Position numbers and translations under genes: made by a program
Shown here: positions 35,293 to 43,829 of the stretch, piece by piece
Position numbering within the stretch: the first letter of the stretch is position 1
How the letters are laid out: every line of letters begins with the position of its first letter
Origin: Phycisphaeraceae bacterium
Lineage (GTDB): Bacteria; Planctomycetota; Phycisphaerae; Phycisphaerales; UBA1924
Direction of reading: 5' to 3'
Assembly (NCBI GenBank): GCA_020639195.1
Contig: JACKHB010000003.1
Location: forward strand, 372,001 to 436,000
DNA: 64,000 bases
Notes under the pieces: generated by a model
Databases searched by the model: none
What the model saw: the letters and a program-made list of their open reading frames with translations, nothing else
What the model was told of the DNA's origin: nothing

Positions 35293-37506
35293 ATGAAACT
35301 GATGAAGCTCGTTGGAACGACGGCGGCCGCAGCGCTGCTGGCGTGTGGGCCCGGCGCGCTCGCGCAGGTGACCACACCCGCTCCCCCAACCTTTTCCTCC
35401 GTCGAAGGGTGGGGCAAGGCCCTCTGGCTCGCGGCCGATCGTGGCGATTCCGCGGGATTCGAGGCGCTCCTCCGCGAGCTTCCCGAGTCCGCCGATGGCT
35501 CGCTCCGCCAGTCCGTCGAGCAGTTCCGCAAGACGCTCCGCGATCGCGATGCCGAGCGCGAGCGCCAACACACCGAAGCTCACGCCAAGCTCGTGGAGCA
35601 GCTCGAGGGCGAGCCCACGGCGCAGCGGGTCAGCCAGGCCCTGGTGCACTGCGTCCACCTTCTCGAGATCTCGCCGACCAAGGCCGAGGTCTTTGGCGAT
35701 GATGCCGTGCGACGAGCCGTCCAGACCGCTGAGCGGCTCGCGCATGCCGCCGAAGCCGAGGGCGACTGGCTCACCGCCAACGAGCTGTTCTACCGCCTGA
35801 ACACCCTCTACGAAGACGAGGGCACCTACCGCGCCGACATCGATCGTCAGAACGAGCGGCTCAGCATGATCCAGCTCTACGCCCCGGAAGAGCTCTGGAA
35901 GATGCGCAACGCACACGAGATCGCCGAGGGCAGCGACCCACTCCCGCCCTACCAGCCCGTCAATGAGACGTACGAGGACGCGATCGCGGGCATCAGCTTC
36001 ACGATGGTCGACAGCGCTCTGAGGCAGTCTGCCGAGGGCCACGTCGAACGGGTCGACGCCCGCGAGATGATCCTCGATGGTCTCGACGCCGTCGAGATGC
36101 TCTTGACCACTCCCGAACTCAGCCGAGCCCTGCCCGTGCTGGCCAGCAAGGAGGCGCAGGACGTCCTGCTCGGGGAGGTCCGGCGCGAGCGTCTCGAAAT
36201 CAACGACTTCAGCCGTCCCGTTGACTCCACTCGAATCCGCCGATCGCTCCAGAGCATCCAGCTGGCGGCCCGCCAGGTGCCCGGCCTTGCGCCGGAGATG
36301 GTCCTGCGCGAGTTCGCTCAAGGCGCCATGGGCGCTCTCGACGAATTTAGCGCCATCATCTGGCCCGACGAGGTTCGCCGGTTCGAGCGGAACACCTCCG
36401 GCAATTACGCGGGCGTCGGCATCCAGATCCAGCTCGACGAGGATCGCAAGATCCAGGTCGTCACGCCGCTGGACGACACGCCCGCCTATCGCGCCGACAT
36501 CCGCACCAACGACCGCATCATCGCCGTCGACGGTGTCTCCACCGAGGGCATGAGCATCAACCAGGCCGCCGAGCGTATCACCGGGCCGGTCGGCCGCACG
36601 GTGACTCTCACGATCGAGCGACCCATCACCGCAGAGGACGGCTCCACCTCGACGACCGTCGTCGACGTTCCAGTCCGGCGCGAGCAGATCGTGGTACGGA
36701 CCACCAAGGGCTGGCACCGCCACGACGCCGACTCGGGCTGGGATTGGATGATCGATCCTGAGCGCGGAATCGGCTACGTCCGCCTCACCCAGTTCACGGA
36801 ATCCTCGACCATCGAGATGCGCCGCGCCATCGGCGAGATGAAGACCCAGGGCCTCAACGGCCTCATCTTCGACCTTCGCTTCAACCCCGGCGGTCTCATG
36901 GATCAGGCCGTCAGCGTCGCGAACCTCTTCGTTCCCGGCGGCAACATCGTCTCCACGGCCGACGGCCGCGGCCAGAACGTCAGCGGGTGGCGCAGAGCCC
37001 ATCCCGATGGTGAGATGGTCGCCGACATCCCTGTCGTGATTCTCACCAATCAGAGTTCGGCCTCCGCCAGCGAGATCGTCGCCGGCGCTATCCAGGACCA
37101 CGCCCGCGATGGCGAGATCGATGCCATGATCCTCGGGCGCCGGACGTTCGGGAAGGGGAGTGTCCAGAACGTGTGGAATCTCCCAGGCGGGATGGCGTCC
37201 ATGAAGCTCACGCGAAACTACTACCGCCTCCCAAGCGGCCGGCTGATCCATAAGCGGCCCGGCGTCCCCGGTTGGGGTGTCGCCCCCGATTGCGAAGTGG
37301 ACATGCTCCCCAGCCAGACCCTCGAGTCTGTCCTGCTGCGGCGCGACGCGGACTCGCTCCCCCAGGTCGCCGCGGGTGCTCCCGACCCCGACCGGCCCGA
37401 TCCGGACCGGATCCTTGAGGAAGGCCTCGATCCGCAACTCCACGCGGCCCTCCTGTTGCTACAGGCCCGCGTTTCCAGCCAGGCGCTCACGCGCCTGGCG
37501 CCGTGA
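35293..37506 (+). CDS. S41 family C-terminal processing peptidase with PDZ domain
   Basis: A 737-residue exported serine protease. A signal peptide (1-25, ending GALAQ) precedes a helical region (to about 320), a PDZ domain (about 370-460, with GVGIQIQLDEDRKIQVVTPLDDTPAY) and the S41 domain (about 470-700). The nucleophile is Ser591 in SSASASE and the general base is Lys621 in TFGKGSVQ. The 30-residue gap between them is about five longer than in E. coli Tsp because of an inserted acidic turn. Such proteases trim C-termini of envelope proteins. The ATG has GGGAGG about 10 nt upstream. Confidence 0.9.
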   Translation: MKLMKLVGTTAAAALLACGPGALAQVTTPAPPTFSSVEGWGKALWLAADRGDSAGFEALLRELPESADGSLRQSVEQFRKTLRDRDAERERQHTEAHAKLVEQLEGEPTAQRVSQALVHCVHLLEISPTKAEVFGDDAVRRAVQTAERLAHAAEAEGDWLTANELFYRLNTLYEDEGTYRADIDRQNERLSMIQLYAPEELWKMRNAHEIAEGSDPLPPYQPVNETYEDAIAGISFTMVDSALRQSAEGHVERVDAREMILDGLDAVEMLLTTPELSRALPVLASKEAQDVLLGEVRRERLEINDFSRPVDSTRIRRSLQSIQLAARQVPGLAPEMVLREFAQGAMGALDEFSAIIWPDEVRRFERNTSGNYAGVGIQIQLDEDRKIQVVTPLDDTPAYRADIRTNDRIIAVDGVSTEGMSINQAAERITGPVGRTVTLTIERPITAEDGSTSTTVVDVPVRREQIVVRTTKGWHRHDADSGWDWMIDPERGIGYVRLTQFTESSTIEMRRAIGEMKTQGLNGLIFDLRFNPGGLMDQAVSVANLFVPGGNIVSTADGRGQNVSGWRRAHPDGEMVADIPVVILTNQSSASASEIVAGAIQDHARDGEIDAMILGRRTFGKGSVQNVWNLPGGMASMKLTRNYYRLPSGRLIHKRPGVPGWGVAPDCEVDMLPSQTLESVLLRRDADSLPQVAAGAPDPDRPDPDRILEEGLDPQLHAALLLLQARVSSQALTRLAP

Positions 37507-37607
37507 CGTGAACCGCCCACCGGGCGTCGCGGTCCCTAGACTTGGCCATGGCGCACGTCCGATGAGGACGTGCGTCTGTCCTTTGCTTCTGACGCAGGAT
37601 CCTCGCC

Positions 37608-38732
37608 ATGACCCAGGCCGCGACCTCACGCAAACCCGCTAGCAATCGTCCCTCCGCCCAGTTGTCCAATGACACACTGGTCAAGTGGCTGCGGGACATG
37701 CAGCTCATCCGCGAGTTCGAAACCCGCACGATGCAGGCCTACCAGCAGGCCAAGATCGGCGGGTTCTGCCACATCTACTCCGGACAGGAAGCCTGCGCGG
37801 TCGGCACCATCGCCTGTACCGAACCCGATGACCCGGTCATCACCGCCTATCGCGACCACGGCCACGCGCTGGCCCGTGGCATGTCCTCGCGGGCCTGCAT
37901 GGCCGAGATGTTCGGCAAGGCCGCCGGCTGCGCCAAGGGCAAGGGCGGCTCGATGCACATGTTTGATCGTCCCAACTTCCTGTTCGGCGGTCACGGCATC
38001 GTGGGGGCTCAAACTCCCCTGGGCGCGGGCCTCGCCTTCGCCGCCCGGTACGAGTGGGAGGTTCTCCAGTCCGGCAAGAAGCGAGTCAGCCTCTGCTACC
38101 TCGGAGACGGCGCCCTCGACCAGGGCGCGTTCCACGAGGCGCAGAACCTCGCGTCGCTGCTCGGCCTGGCCGTGATCTATGTGGTCGAGAACAACGGCTA
38201 CTCCATGGGCACGGCGATCCATCGGCACACCGCCAACCACGAGCACCTCGTACTTCGTGCGAAGGGCTATGCCATCGAGGGCATCGAGGTGGACGGGTTC
38301 GATGTCCTGAACGTGTACGACCAGGTCAAGCCGCTGGTGGATCGCTGCCGCGAGGATCAGCGCCCGGGGTTCATCGACCTCAAAACGTATCGGTACCAGG
38401 GCCACTCGATGTCCGACCCGCAGAAGTACCGCACAAAGGACGAGGTCGAGAGCTACAAGGAACGCGACTCGATCGCCGCACTCGCGTCGCTCCTCATGCG
38501 CGATGAGTCCGAAGGCGGGCGCGCCTGCCTCAGCGAGGATCAGTGGAAGCAGATGCAGAGCGACATCCGCGACGAGGTCCTGGACGCCGTCAAGTTTGCC
38601 GAGGAGGCCCCCGAACCCGACGTCGCGGCCGAACTCTACAGCGACGTCTTCGTGAATCCCCAGCCCAATCTCAGCCCCATCCGCGACTACGCGATCGGGG
38701 CCCGCAATCCTCTCCTGGATGGTGAAGTGTGA
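37608..38732 (+). CDS. pdhA: pyruvate dehydrogenase E1 component, alpha subunit
   Basis: A 374-residue thiamine diphosphate enzyme subunit that decarboxylates pyruvate, or a branched-chain 2-oxo acid, in a dehydrogenase complex. The thiamine-binding motif GDGALDQGAFHEAQN starts near 166 and closes with VENNGY, and the regulatory-loop segment YRYQGHSMSDPQKYR is typical of PdhA rather than branched-chain BCKDH alpha subunits. It follows a weak AGGA site. No E1 beta, E2 or E3 gene adjoins it, which is unusual because these normally form an operon. The beta subunit must be encoded elsewhere. Confidence 0.92.
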   Translation: MTQAATSRKPASNRPSAQLSNDTLVKWLRDMQLIREFETRTMQAYQQAKIGGFCHIYSGQEACAVGTIACTEPDDPVITAYRDHGHALARGMSSRACMAEMFGKAAGCAKGKGGSMHMFDRPNFLFGGHGIVGAQTPLGAGLAFAARYEWEVLQSGKKRVSLCYLGDGALDQGAFHEAQNLASLLGLAVIYVVENNGYSMGTAIHRHTANHEHLVLRAKGYAIEGIEVDGFDVLNVYDQVKPLVDRCREDQRPGFIDLKTYRYQGHSMSDPQKYRTKDEVESYKERDSIAALASLLMRDESEGGRACLSEDQWKQMQSDIRDEVLDAVKFAEEAPEPDVAAELYSDVFVNPQPNLSPIRDYAIGARNPLLDGEV

Positions 38733-38745
38733 CCAGCGAGCAGGT

Positions 38746-38775
38746 TCGAAGGGCCCTGCACACTCAGCCCTTCGA
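38746..38775 (+). terminator. hairpin after pdhA, possible terminator
   Basis: TCGAAGGGC (38746-38754) pairs with GCCCTTCGA (38767-38775) round a 12-nt loop, 14 nt past the pdhA stop. There is no T tract, so it may be a rho-independent terminator of weak type or an mRNA-stabilising hairpin. Confidence 0.45.
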
Positions 38776-38972
38776 CCCAGTCGGCCCTGCCTAGGCCGTG
38801 GAGAGCGCATGCGATGACCACGGCGGGCGCTCGGACACCGGCTGATACGGGCGGCGCGTTGGCCCGATCGGATTGACGGCGCTGCCCTCTCCCGCTCCCG
38901 AGTACCATCCCGGTCCGTTCCGCACCCGCCTCCCGTCTCGCGGCGCGCACGCCTCATCGGCCAGGAGCCCGC

Positions 38973-40493
38973 ATGTTCGACCGACTGACAGACAGCTTCC
39001 ACGGCCTCTTCCGCAAGATCTCAGGCAAGGCCGCGATCTCCGAATCGAACGTCCGGGAAGCGATGGAGGACGTTCGCACCTCGCTGCTCGAGGCTGACGT
39101 CCATTACGACGTGGTTGAGTCGTTCTGCGCATCCGTTCTTGAGGACGCCCTCGGCGAGCGCGTGCTCAAAAGCGTCCGCCCGGGCGAGCAGATGGTGGCG
39201 ATCGTCCACGAGCGGCTGATCGATTTCCTCGGCGGGCCCGAGAGTGAGGCCTCGGCGCCGGGAGTCATCCGCGTCAGTCCCGCGCCCACCATCGTCATGA
39301 TGTGCGGGCTCCAGGGCTCGGGAAAGACCACGAGCTGCGGCAAGCTCGCGGCCTACCTCAAGAAGCGCGGCAGAAGCGTCATGATCTGCGCTGCGGACCT
39401 CCAGCGCCCCGCCGCGGTCGAGCAGTTGCAGACCGTCGCCGAGCAGGTCTCACGCGATATGCCCGGCGGAGCCCAGGTCCACTTCTACGCCGAGCCCGAC
39501 AAGTGCGCCGAGTACGGTCGCGCCGTCGGCGTCGCCGTGGGGGTCTGCCAGCGCGCCCTGAAGAAAGCCCGAGAGCTCGGCGTCGACACGCTCATTCTTG
39601 ATACCGCGGGACGCCTGCACGTCAACGACGAGCTGATGGGTGAGCTCGCGCAGGTCAACAAGGCCCTGAGTCCTCACCAGATCTTCCTCGTCGTCGACGC
39701 TATGACCGGCCAGGACGCCGTCAATTCCGCCAAAGCCTTCCACGATCGGCTCGAGATCGACGGGGTCATCCTGACCAAGTTCGATTCCGACACACGTGGC
39801 GGGGCTGCCATCAGCGTCAAACACGTCACCGGTGCGCCCATTCGGTTCATCGGCGTCGGAGAGAAGCTCGATGCGCTTGAGGAGTTCCATCCCGAGCGGA
39901 TCGCCGGACGCATCCTCGGCATGGGCGACGTCGTGTCGCTGGTCGAAAAGGCCCAGCAGGAGGTCGACGAGGACGAGGCCGCCCGTCTCGAGGCCAAGAT
40001 GGCCAAGGGCGAAATGACCATGGAGGACTTCCTCCGCCAGCTCCGCACGCTTCGGCGCATGGGACCGCTCAAGCACCTCATGGGACTGCTCCCCGGCGTT
40101 GGCCAGATGCTCAAGGAAGTCCACATCGAGGACAAGCAGCTCGACCGCGTCGAAGCCATGATCCACTCCATGACCGCCCAAGAGCGTGCCCGACCCTCGA
40201 TCCTGAACACGAGCCGCAAGCGGCGGGTCGCCCGCGGCAGCGGCGCCGGCGATCGCGAGGTCGGACAACTCGTCGAGCAGTTCACTTCGATCAACCGCCT
40301 GACCAAGACCATGGCCGGGATGTCCGCGGCCGACAAGGTCAAAGCCGTCAAGCAGATGGGCTCTTCCGGCATGGGCGGCATGCTCCCGGGTGTCGAGGGG
40401 CTGCCCGGATTCCGATCCAAAGGCTCCACCCACACCGCGCCCATCTCCAGCAAATTCAAGCCACGAAAGGGCGGCAAGAAGCGCAAGCGATAG
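38973..40493 (+). CDS. ffh: signal recognition particle protein Ffh (SRP54)
   Basis: A 506-residue GTPase that binds signal peptides and 4.5S RNA and delivers ribosomes to the membrane through FtsY. The N domain (about 1-90) precedes the G domain with GLQGSGKTTS (near 110-120), DTAGRLHVND (near 210) and TKFDSDTRGG (near 268). The Met-rich M domain spans about 325-450. The tail is basic (GGKKRKR). AGGAG lies upstream of the ATG. The N-terminal FDRLTDSFHGLFRKISGKA is the usual family opening. Confidence 0.96.
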   Translation: MFDRLTDSFHGLFRKISGKAAISESNVREAMEDVRTSLLEADVHYDVVESFCASVLEDALGERVLKSVRPGEQMVAIVHERLIDFLGGPESEASAPGVIRVSPAPTIVMMCGLQGSGKTTSCGKLAAYLKKRGRSVMICAADLQRPAAVEQLQTVAEQVSRDMPGGAQVHFYAEPDKCAEYGRAVGVAVGVCQRALKKARELGVDTLILDTAGRLHVNDELMGELAQVNKALSPHQIFLVVDAMTGQDAVNSAKAFHDRLEIDGVILTKFDSDTRGGAAISVKHVTGAPIRFIGVGEKLDALEEFHPERIAGRILGMGDVVSLVEKAQQEVDEDEAARLEAKMAKGEMTMEDFLRQLRTLRRMGPLKHLMGLLPGVGQMLKEVHIEDKQLDRVEAMIHSMTAQERARPSILNTSRKRRVARGSGAGDREVGQLVEQFTSINRLTKTMAGMSAADKVKAVKQMGSSGMGGMLPGVEGLPGFRSKGSTHTAPISSKFKPRKGGKKRKR

Positions 40494-40554
40494 CCACCCC
40501 ATCCCGCCGCGCCGGTAGACGCTGCGGGCGCAGAGCCAGCGAATCAGGAGCACG

Positions 40555-41139
40555 ATGATGCGCACGGGTGCATGTGTTGCATTGGGGATCTCAGCCGCGG
40601 CCCTCGCCGCCATCGCCCAACCGGGAAGAGATCAGCCCGAGACCCCGCGCCAACCCGTACCGGCCGAGGCCGTGCCCGCAATCCAGCACGACGACGCCTC
40701 GGAAATCAGGGCCGCCATCGCCGATCTCTACAGCGTGATCTCCGGGCCGGCCGGTGAGCGGGATTGGGACGCGTTCCGCGCCATGTTCGCCGACGGCGCG
40801 CAGATGACCGCGATCGGCCATGGCGGCGGCGGTTCTGGCGCCATCGTCTCCATGACGCCCCAGCAATACATCGAGCGCGCCGGTCCACAGCTGTCGCGCT
40901 CCGCCTTCTACGAACGCCAGATCGCGTCGCGGACCGAGATCTTCGGCCACGTCGCCCACGTCTGGTCCACGTACGAGTCCCTTCGAGATCTCGACGGCCA
41001 GCCCTTCAGCCGCGGCATCAACAGCGTCCAGCTCGTTCGCGTTCCTCCGAGCGACGCCGGTGCGTGGAAAGTGCTCTCGATCCTCTGGGACTCCGAGACG
41101 CCCCAGCACGCCATTCCGGCCGAGTACCTCGAAGACTAG
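40555..41139 (+). CDS. exported NTF2-like/SnoaL-type protein
   Basis: A 194-residue protein with a signal peptide (MRTGACVALGISAAALAAIAQ) and an NTF2-like domain (about 48-190): helices then AGERDWDAFRAMFADGAQM, HVWSTYESLRD and a final WKVLSILWDSE strand. The family includes DUF4440 and SnoaL-like proteins with varied or no enzymatic roles. Two ATGs at 40555 and 40558 share the AGGAG at 40546-40550; the second has the better spacing. The function is unknown. Confidence 0.72.
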   Translation: MMRTGACVALGISAAALAAIAQPGRDQPETPRQPVPAEAVPAIQHDDASEIRAAIADLYSVISGPAGERDWDAFRAMFADGAQMTAIGHGGGGSGAIVSMTPQQYIERAGPQLSRSAFYERQIASRTEIFGHVAHVWSTYESLRDLDGQPFSRGINSVQLVRVPPSDAGAWKVLSILWDSETPQHAIPAEYLED

Positions 41140-41181
41140 AGCCGGCAGCGCGTTGCGCCGATCTCTCGCTTTGTCGCGTTC

Positions 41182-42666
41182 CTACGCCCTCCCGATCGGA
41201 AGGAAGTCTTTCTCCTTTCCTTCACCCCACGCCTTGAACCGGGGCCAAAAGATCTCCCGAATCAGGATCTTGATGCACGCCGCCAGTGGGATCGCGATCA
41301 ACACGCCGAAGAAACCCATGAGCGCCCCGCCCGCCACCGCGGCGAACACGATCGCCGGCGTGGACATGTCCGTCACCTTCCCCTGAATCCGGGGCGTCAG
41401 GAAGTAGTCATCCAGCGACTGCGCTGCGAAGTAAAACACCGTCGGCGCGAACACGATCCACCACCACTCTCCCCTGAATCCGCCGTGACCCTCCAGCCAC
41501 AGCAGCAGGATCGAGATCGGCACGCCGATCAGCGACAGGTACGGCACGATCGCCAGCAGCGCGACCACGGGACCCAGAATGAACGCCGCCGGTACTCCGA
41601 TGATCCAATATCCGATCGTGAACACGATCGACAGAATGAACGCGATCGTCAGCCTACCGCGGATGAATCCCGAGATCACCCGATCGAACTTCTGCAGCAG
41701 GTCCAGGATCAGCGCCCGGTGCCGCTCGGGGATCACGCGTCCCCCGAATCCCTTGAACTCGACCCAGCTTGTCGACACAAAGAAGAAGAAGAACGCAGTG
41801 AGAAACAGCATGAATCCAAGGCTCGCCACCCCGCCCAGGATTCGCAGAGACGTGCCGATGGCGCTCGCTCCGGCCGCCGCGGCACGATTCGCCAGGGCCG
41901 CCGCGTTCTTCTGCACCCAGCCCTGAAGATTGTCCAGCGCCTGCACCAGGGCGCCCTCGTCTCGCTCCACGATCCAGTTGTGAATCCACAGCCACGCCCG
42001 CTTGCTCCTGCCCGAGAGCGCCCCCCGGGCCTCGTCGGCGTCGGTTCGTTTCTGCTCGGCCTCCTCCGCCAGGCGCCTCAGGAACTCTGGATCGGGCGGC
42101 GGCCTCTCAGCCCCAGTCCCGGCGGCGTCGCTGCCCTCCGGCCCCGGCCCTTCCGGCCGTTCCGAGCCCTCGGCCCCGGGCGTCTCTTCCGCCGCGCTCG
42201 CCGCTGCCCGAGCCTCCCGCTCGTGCGCGTCTCGCAGACTCGCCTCCGCCTGCCTCGCCTCAACCTCGCTCACCACACTCGAGTACACAAGCCCGGTGTT
42301 CTCGGCCATCCGGCTCACCAGCGCCACGCCCTGGATGACTCCGTACACCGCGCCGATCACGGCCGGCGCCACGATCAGCGCCGCCGCCAGCGCCACGATC
42401 GCCGTTGACGCGGCGGTCCGTTTGATCTTCAGCCACCGCATCATCGCCTGGATCACCGGCTCGAACAGATAGGCCAGCATGATCGCAAGCAGCAACGGCA
42501 CCGTGACCACGCTGAGCTTGTTGCCCAGCCACAGCACCGCGATGACCAGCAGCACCACCAGCGCATCGCGCACCGGCTGGATCTGCCAGAGATGGCGGTC
42601 CATCAGGCGAGATGGAATCCGGGGTGCCTGCTTTGAGTCCGAGGGAGCCGGGTCGGTGTCGCTCAT
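41182..42666 (-). CDS. AI-2E family (PerM/UPF0118) transporter
   Basis: A 494-residue membrane protein of the AI-2E transporter family. An N-terminal pair of helices (VVLLVIAVLWLGNKLSV..LLLAIMLAYLFEPVIQ) is followed by a third (about 78-100), then a long charged insert (about 110-260, Glu/Ala/Gly/Pro-rich with likely coiled coil), and five or so C-terminal helices with FIRGRLTIAFILSIVFTIGY and ILLLWLEGHGG. Members export diverse small molecules or ions, and only some handle AI-2. The insert of about 100 residues of EGPGPEGSDAAG-type low complexity is larger than usual. Confidence 0.85.
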   Translation of the reverse strand: MSDTDPAPSDSKQAPRIPSRLMDRHLWQIQPVRDALVVLLVIAVLWLGNKLSVVTVPLLLAIMLAYLFEPVIQAMMRWLKIKRTAASTAIVALAAALIVAPAVIGAVYGVIQGVALVSRMAENTGLVYSSVVSEVEARQAEASLRDAHEREARAAASAAEETPGAEGSERPEGPGPEGSDAAGTGAERPPPDPEFLRRLAEEAEQKRTDADEARGALSGRSKRAWLWIHNWIVERDEGALVQALDNLQGWVQKNAAALANRAAAAGASAIGTSLRILGGVASLGFMLFLTAFFFFFVSTSWVEFKGFGGRVIPERHRALILDLLQKFDRVISGFIRGRLTIAFILSIVFTIGYWIIGVPAAFILGPVVALLAIVPYLSLIGVPISILLLWLEGHGGFRGEWWWIVFAPTVFYFAAQSLDDYFLTPRIQGKVTDMSTPAIVFAAVAGGALMGFFGVLIAIPLAACIKILIREIFWPRFKAWGEGKEKDFLPIGRA

Positions 42667-42701
42667 GGCGACAGACTACCCGGCACCGGGCTGCGGGGCG
42701 A

Positions 42702-43115
42702 TCAGACGGCCTGCCCCGATGGCTCCTGCCGACCGAACGCCTCGTCGAAATCGAACACTCCCTGGAAGTCTTCGAATGAGTCGTCGTCGGTCTTGCGCAT
42801 GAGTTCGCAGTCGATCATCGCGAAGACGATTTTGCCAAAGTCGTCCGTGCGAAAGACCAGCCAGTGGTTCAGGACCGTCTTGGCCAGCATCCCGTACCGG
42901 CGGATCGCGAAGTCCTTCAGCCCGAAGCACAACTGCTGCCCCGACACATGCCGGCTGTGGTCGTCCCCCGAGTCGTCCGCCGCGCCGTCATCGCCGTGCA
43001 CGAGCTTGACCGTGTGCATCAGCCCCTCGCGCACGAAGTCGTACGCCGGCTGCGGATACGAGCCGCCGTGCTTCCGAACGGCCTTCCAGTCGATGATCGG
43101 CTCCTTGGGCACCAA
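42702..43115 (-). CDS. Minf_1886 family protein
   Basis: A 137-residue protein of the Minf_1886 family, common in planctomycetes and verrucomicrobia. The recognisable run is YPQPAYDFVREGLMHTVK, RHVSGQQLCFGLKDFAIRRYG, then DFGKIVFAMIDCELM and a closing DSFEDFQGVFDFDEAF. The function is unknown. The GTG at 43115 has GGAG about 9 nt upstream. It lies 12 nt after the alkyl-adenine glycosylase gene and may share its transcript. Confidence 0.85.
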   Translation of the reverse strand: MVPKEPIIDWKAVRKHGGSYPQPAYDFVREGLMHTVKLVHGDDGAADDSGDDHSRHVSGQQLCFGLKDFAIRRYGMLAKTVLNHWLVFRTDDFGKIVFAMIDCELMRKTDDDSFEDFQGVFDFDEAFGRQEPSGQAV

Positions 43116-43127
43116 CGCTTCTCCGGT

Positions 43128-43820
43128 TCAGGATCGAACTCTAGGGCCTTGCGGGCGTTGACGTTGCGCTCCCCCGCTCGACTTTGCAGATTCCAAACTT
43201 CTTCCGGCCCCGCGGCTCACGTGGGCGTTCCCGGCAATCGCCCAGCGCAGCGGGGCATCCACCCATTCCCCGGCCGAGCCAATCCCGATCCGAGGCGTGT
43301 TGATGATGCAGGATGGGTCTATCGGCTTGCGCCCGCTCGCCTCGACAGCCAGCCGCCCGCCGGCCAGAAGGTCCTGTCCGTCCTGCGATCGGTCGATGGC
43401 CAGCGCCTGACAGAGCTTGCCCGGCCCCGAGCACAGGTCGGTCTCTCGCTTCGCGCCGCGCCGATGCGCGAACATCCGCTCGACGCCCTCGGTCGGCTGC
43501 AGCGCCCGGATCAGCACCGCCACCGGCTCATCGATCCGCCCGCAGACCACGTTCACGCAGTGGTGCATGCCGTAGGTGAAGTAGACGTAGGCCGTCCCCG
43601 CCCGCGCGTACATCGACTCGTTGCGGGGCGTCCGCCGCCCGCCGAACGAGTGCGCGGCACGATCCTCCAGGCCCAGATACGCCTCGGTCTCGACGATCAT
43701 CCCCGCCAGACGAGTTCCATCTTCGAGCACCCGTACCAGCCGACACCCCAGCAGCCGCCGCGCGAGCGAGGGCGAATCGGTGGCGAAGAAGCGGCGGGAG
43801 AGTCGCGTCACTCGTGCCAC
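43128..43820 (-). CDS. DNA-3-methyladenine glycosylase (AAG/MPG type)
   Basis: A 230-residue DNA glycosylase of the mammalian MPG fold that removes alkylated purines. The catalytic glutamate is in IVETEAYLG, and the DNA-intercalating/flipping region is represented by SMYARAGTAYVYFTYGMHHCVN. The substrate-pocket segment GPGKLCQAL is present. The tail after about 205 is unconserved. It starts at GTG 43820. The window also has an unrelated Tag-type glycosylase at 61072. Confidence 0.92.
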   Translation of the reverse strand: MARVTRLSRRFFATDSPSLARRLLGCRLVRVLEDGTRLAGMIVETEAYLGLEDRAAHSFGGRRTPRNESMYARAGTAYVYFTYGMHHCVNVVCGRIDEPVAVLIRALQPTEGVERMFAHRRGAKRETDLCSGPGKLCQALAIDRSQDGQDLLAGGRLAVEASGRKPIDPSCIINTPRIGIGSAGEWVDAPLRWAIAGNAHVSRGAGRSLESAKSSGGAQRQRPQGPRVRS

Positions 43821-43829
43821 GCGGCGTTC

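Noticed and set aside
35284..37443. A 719-codon open frame antisense to the S41 protease
   Set aside because: The plus-strand protein has a signal peptide, PDZ domain and catalytic residues; the opposite frame shows none.
38776..38972. SRP RNA gene beside ffh
   Set aside because: No GNRA tetraloop hairpin with the conserved internal loops could be found in this stretch.
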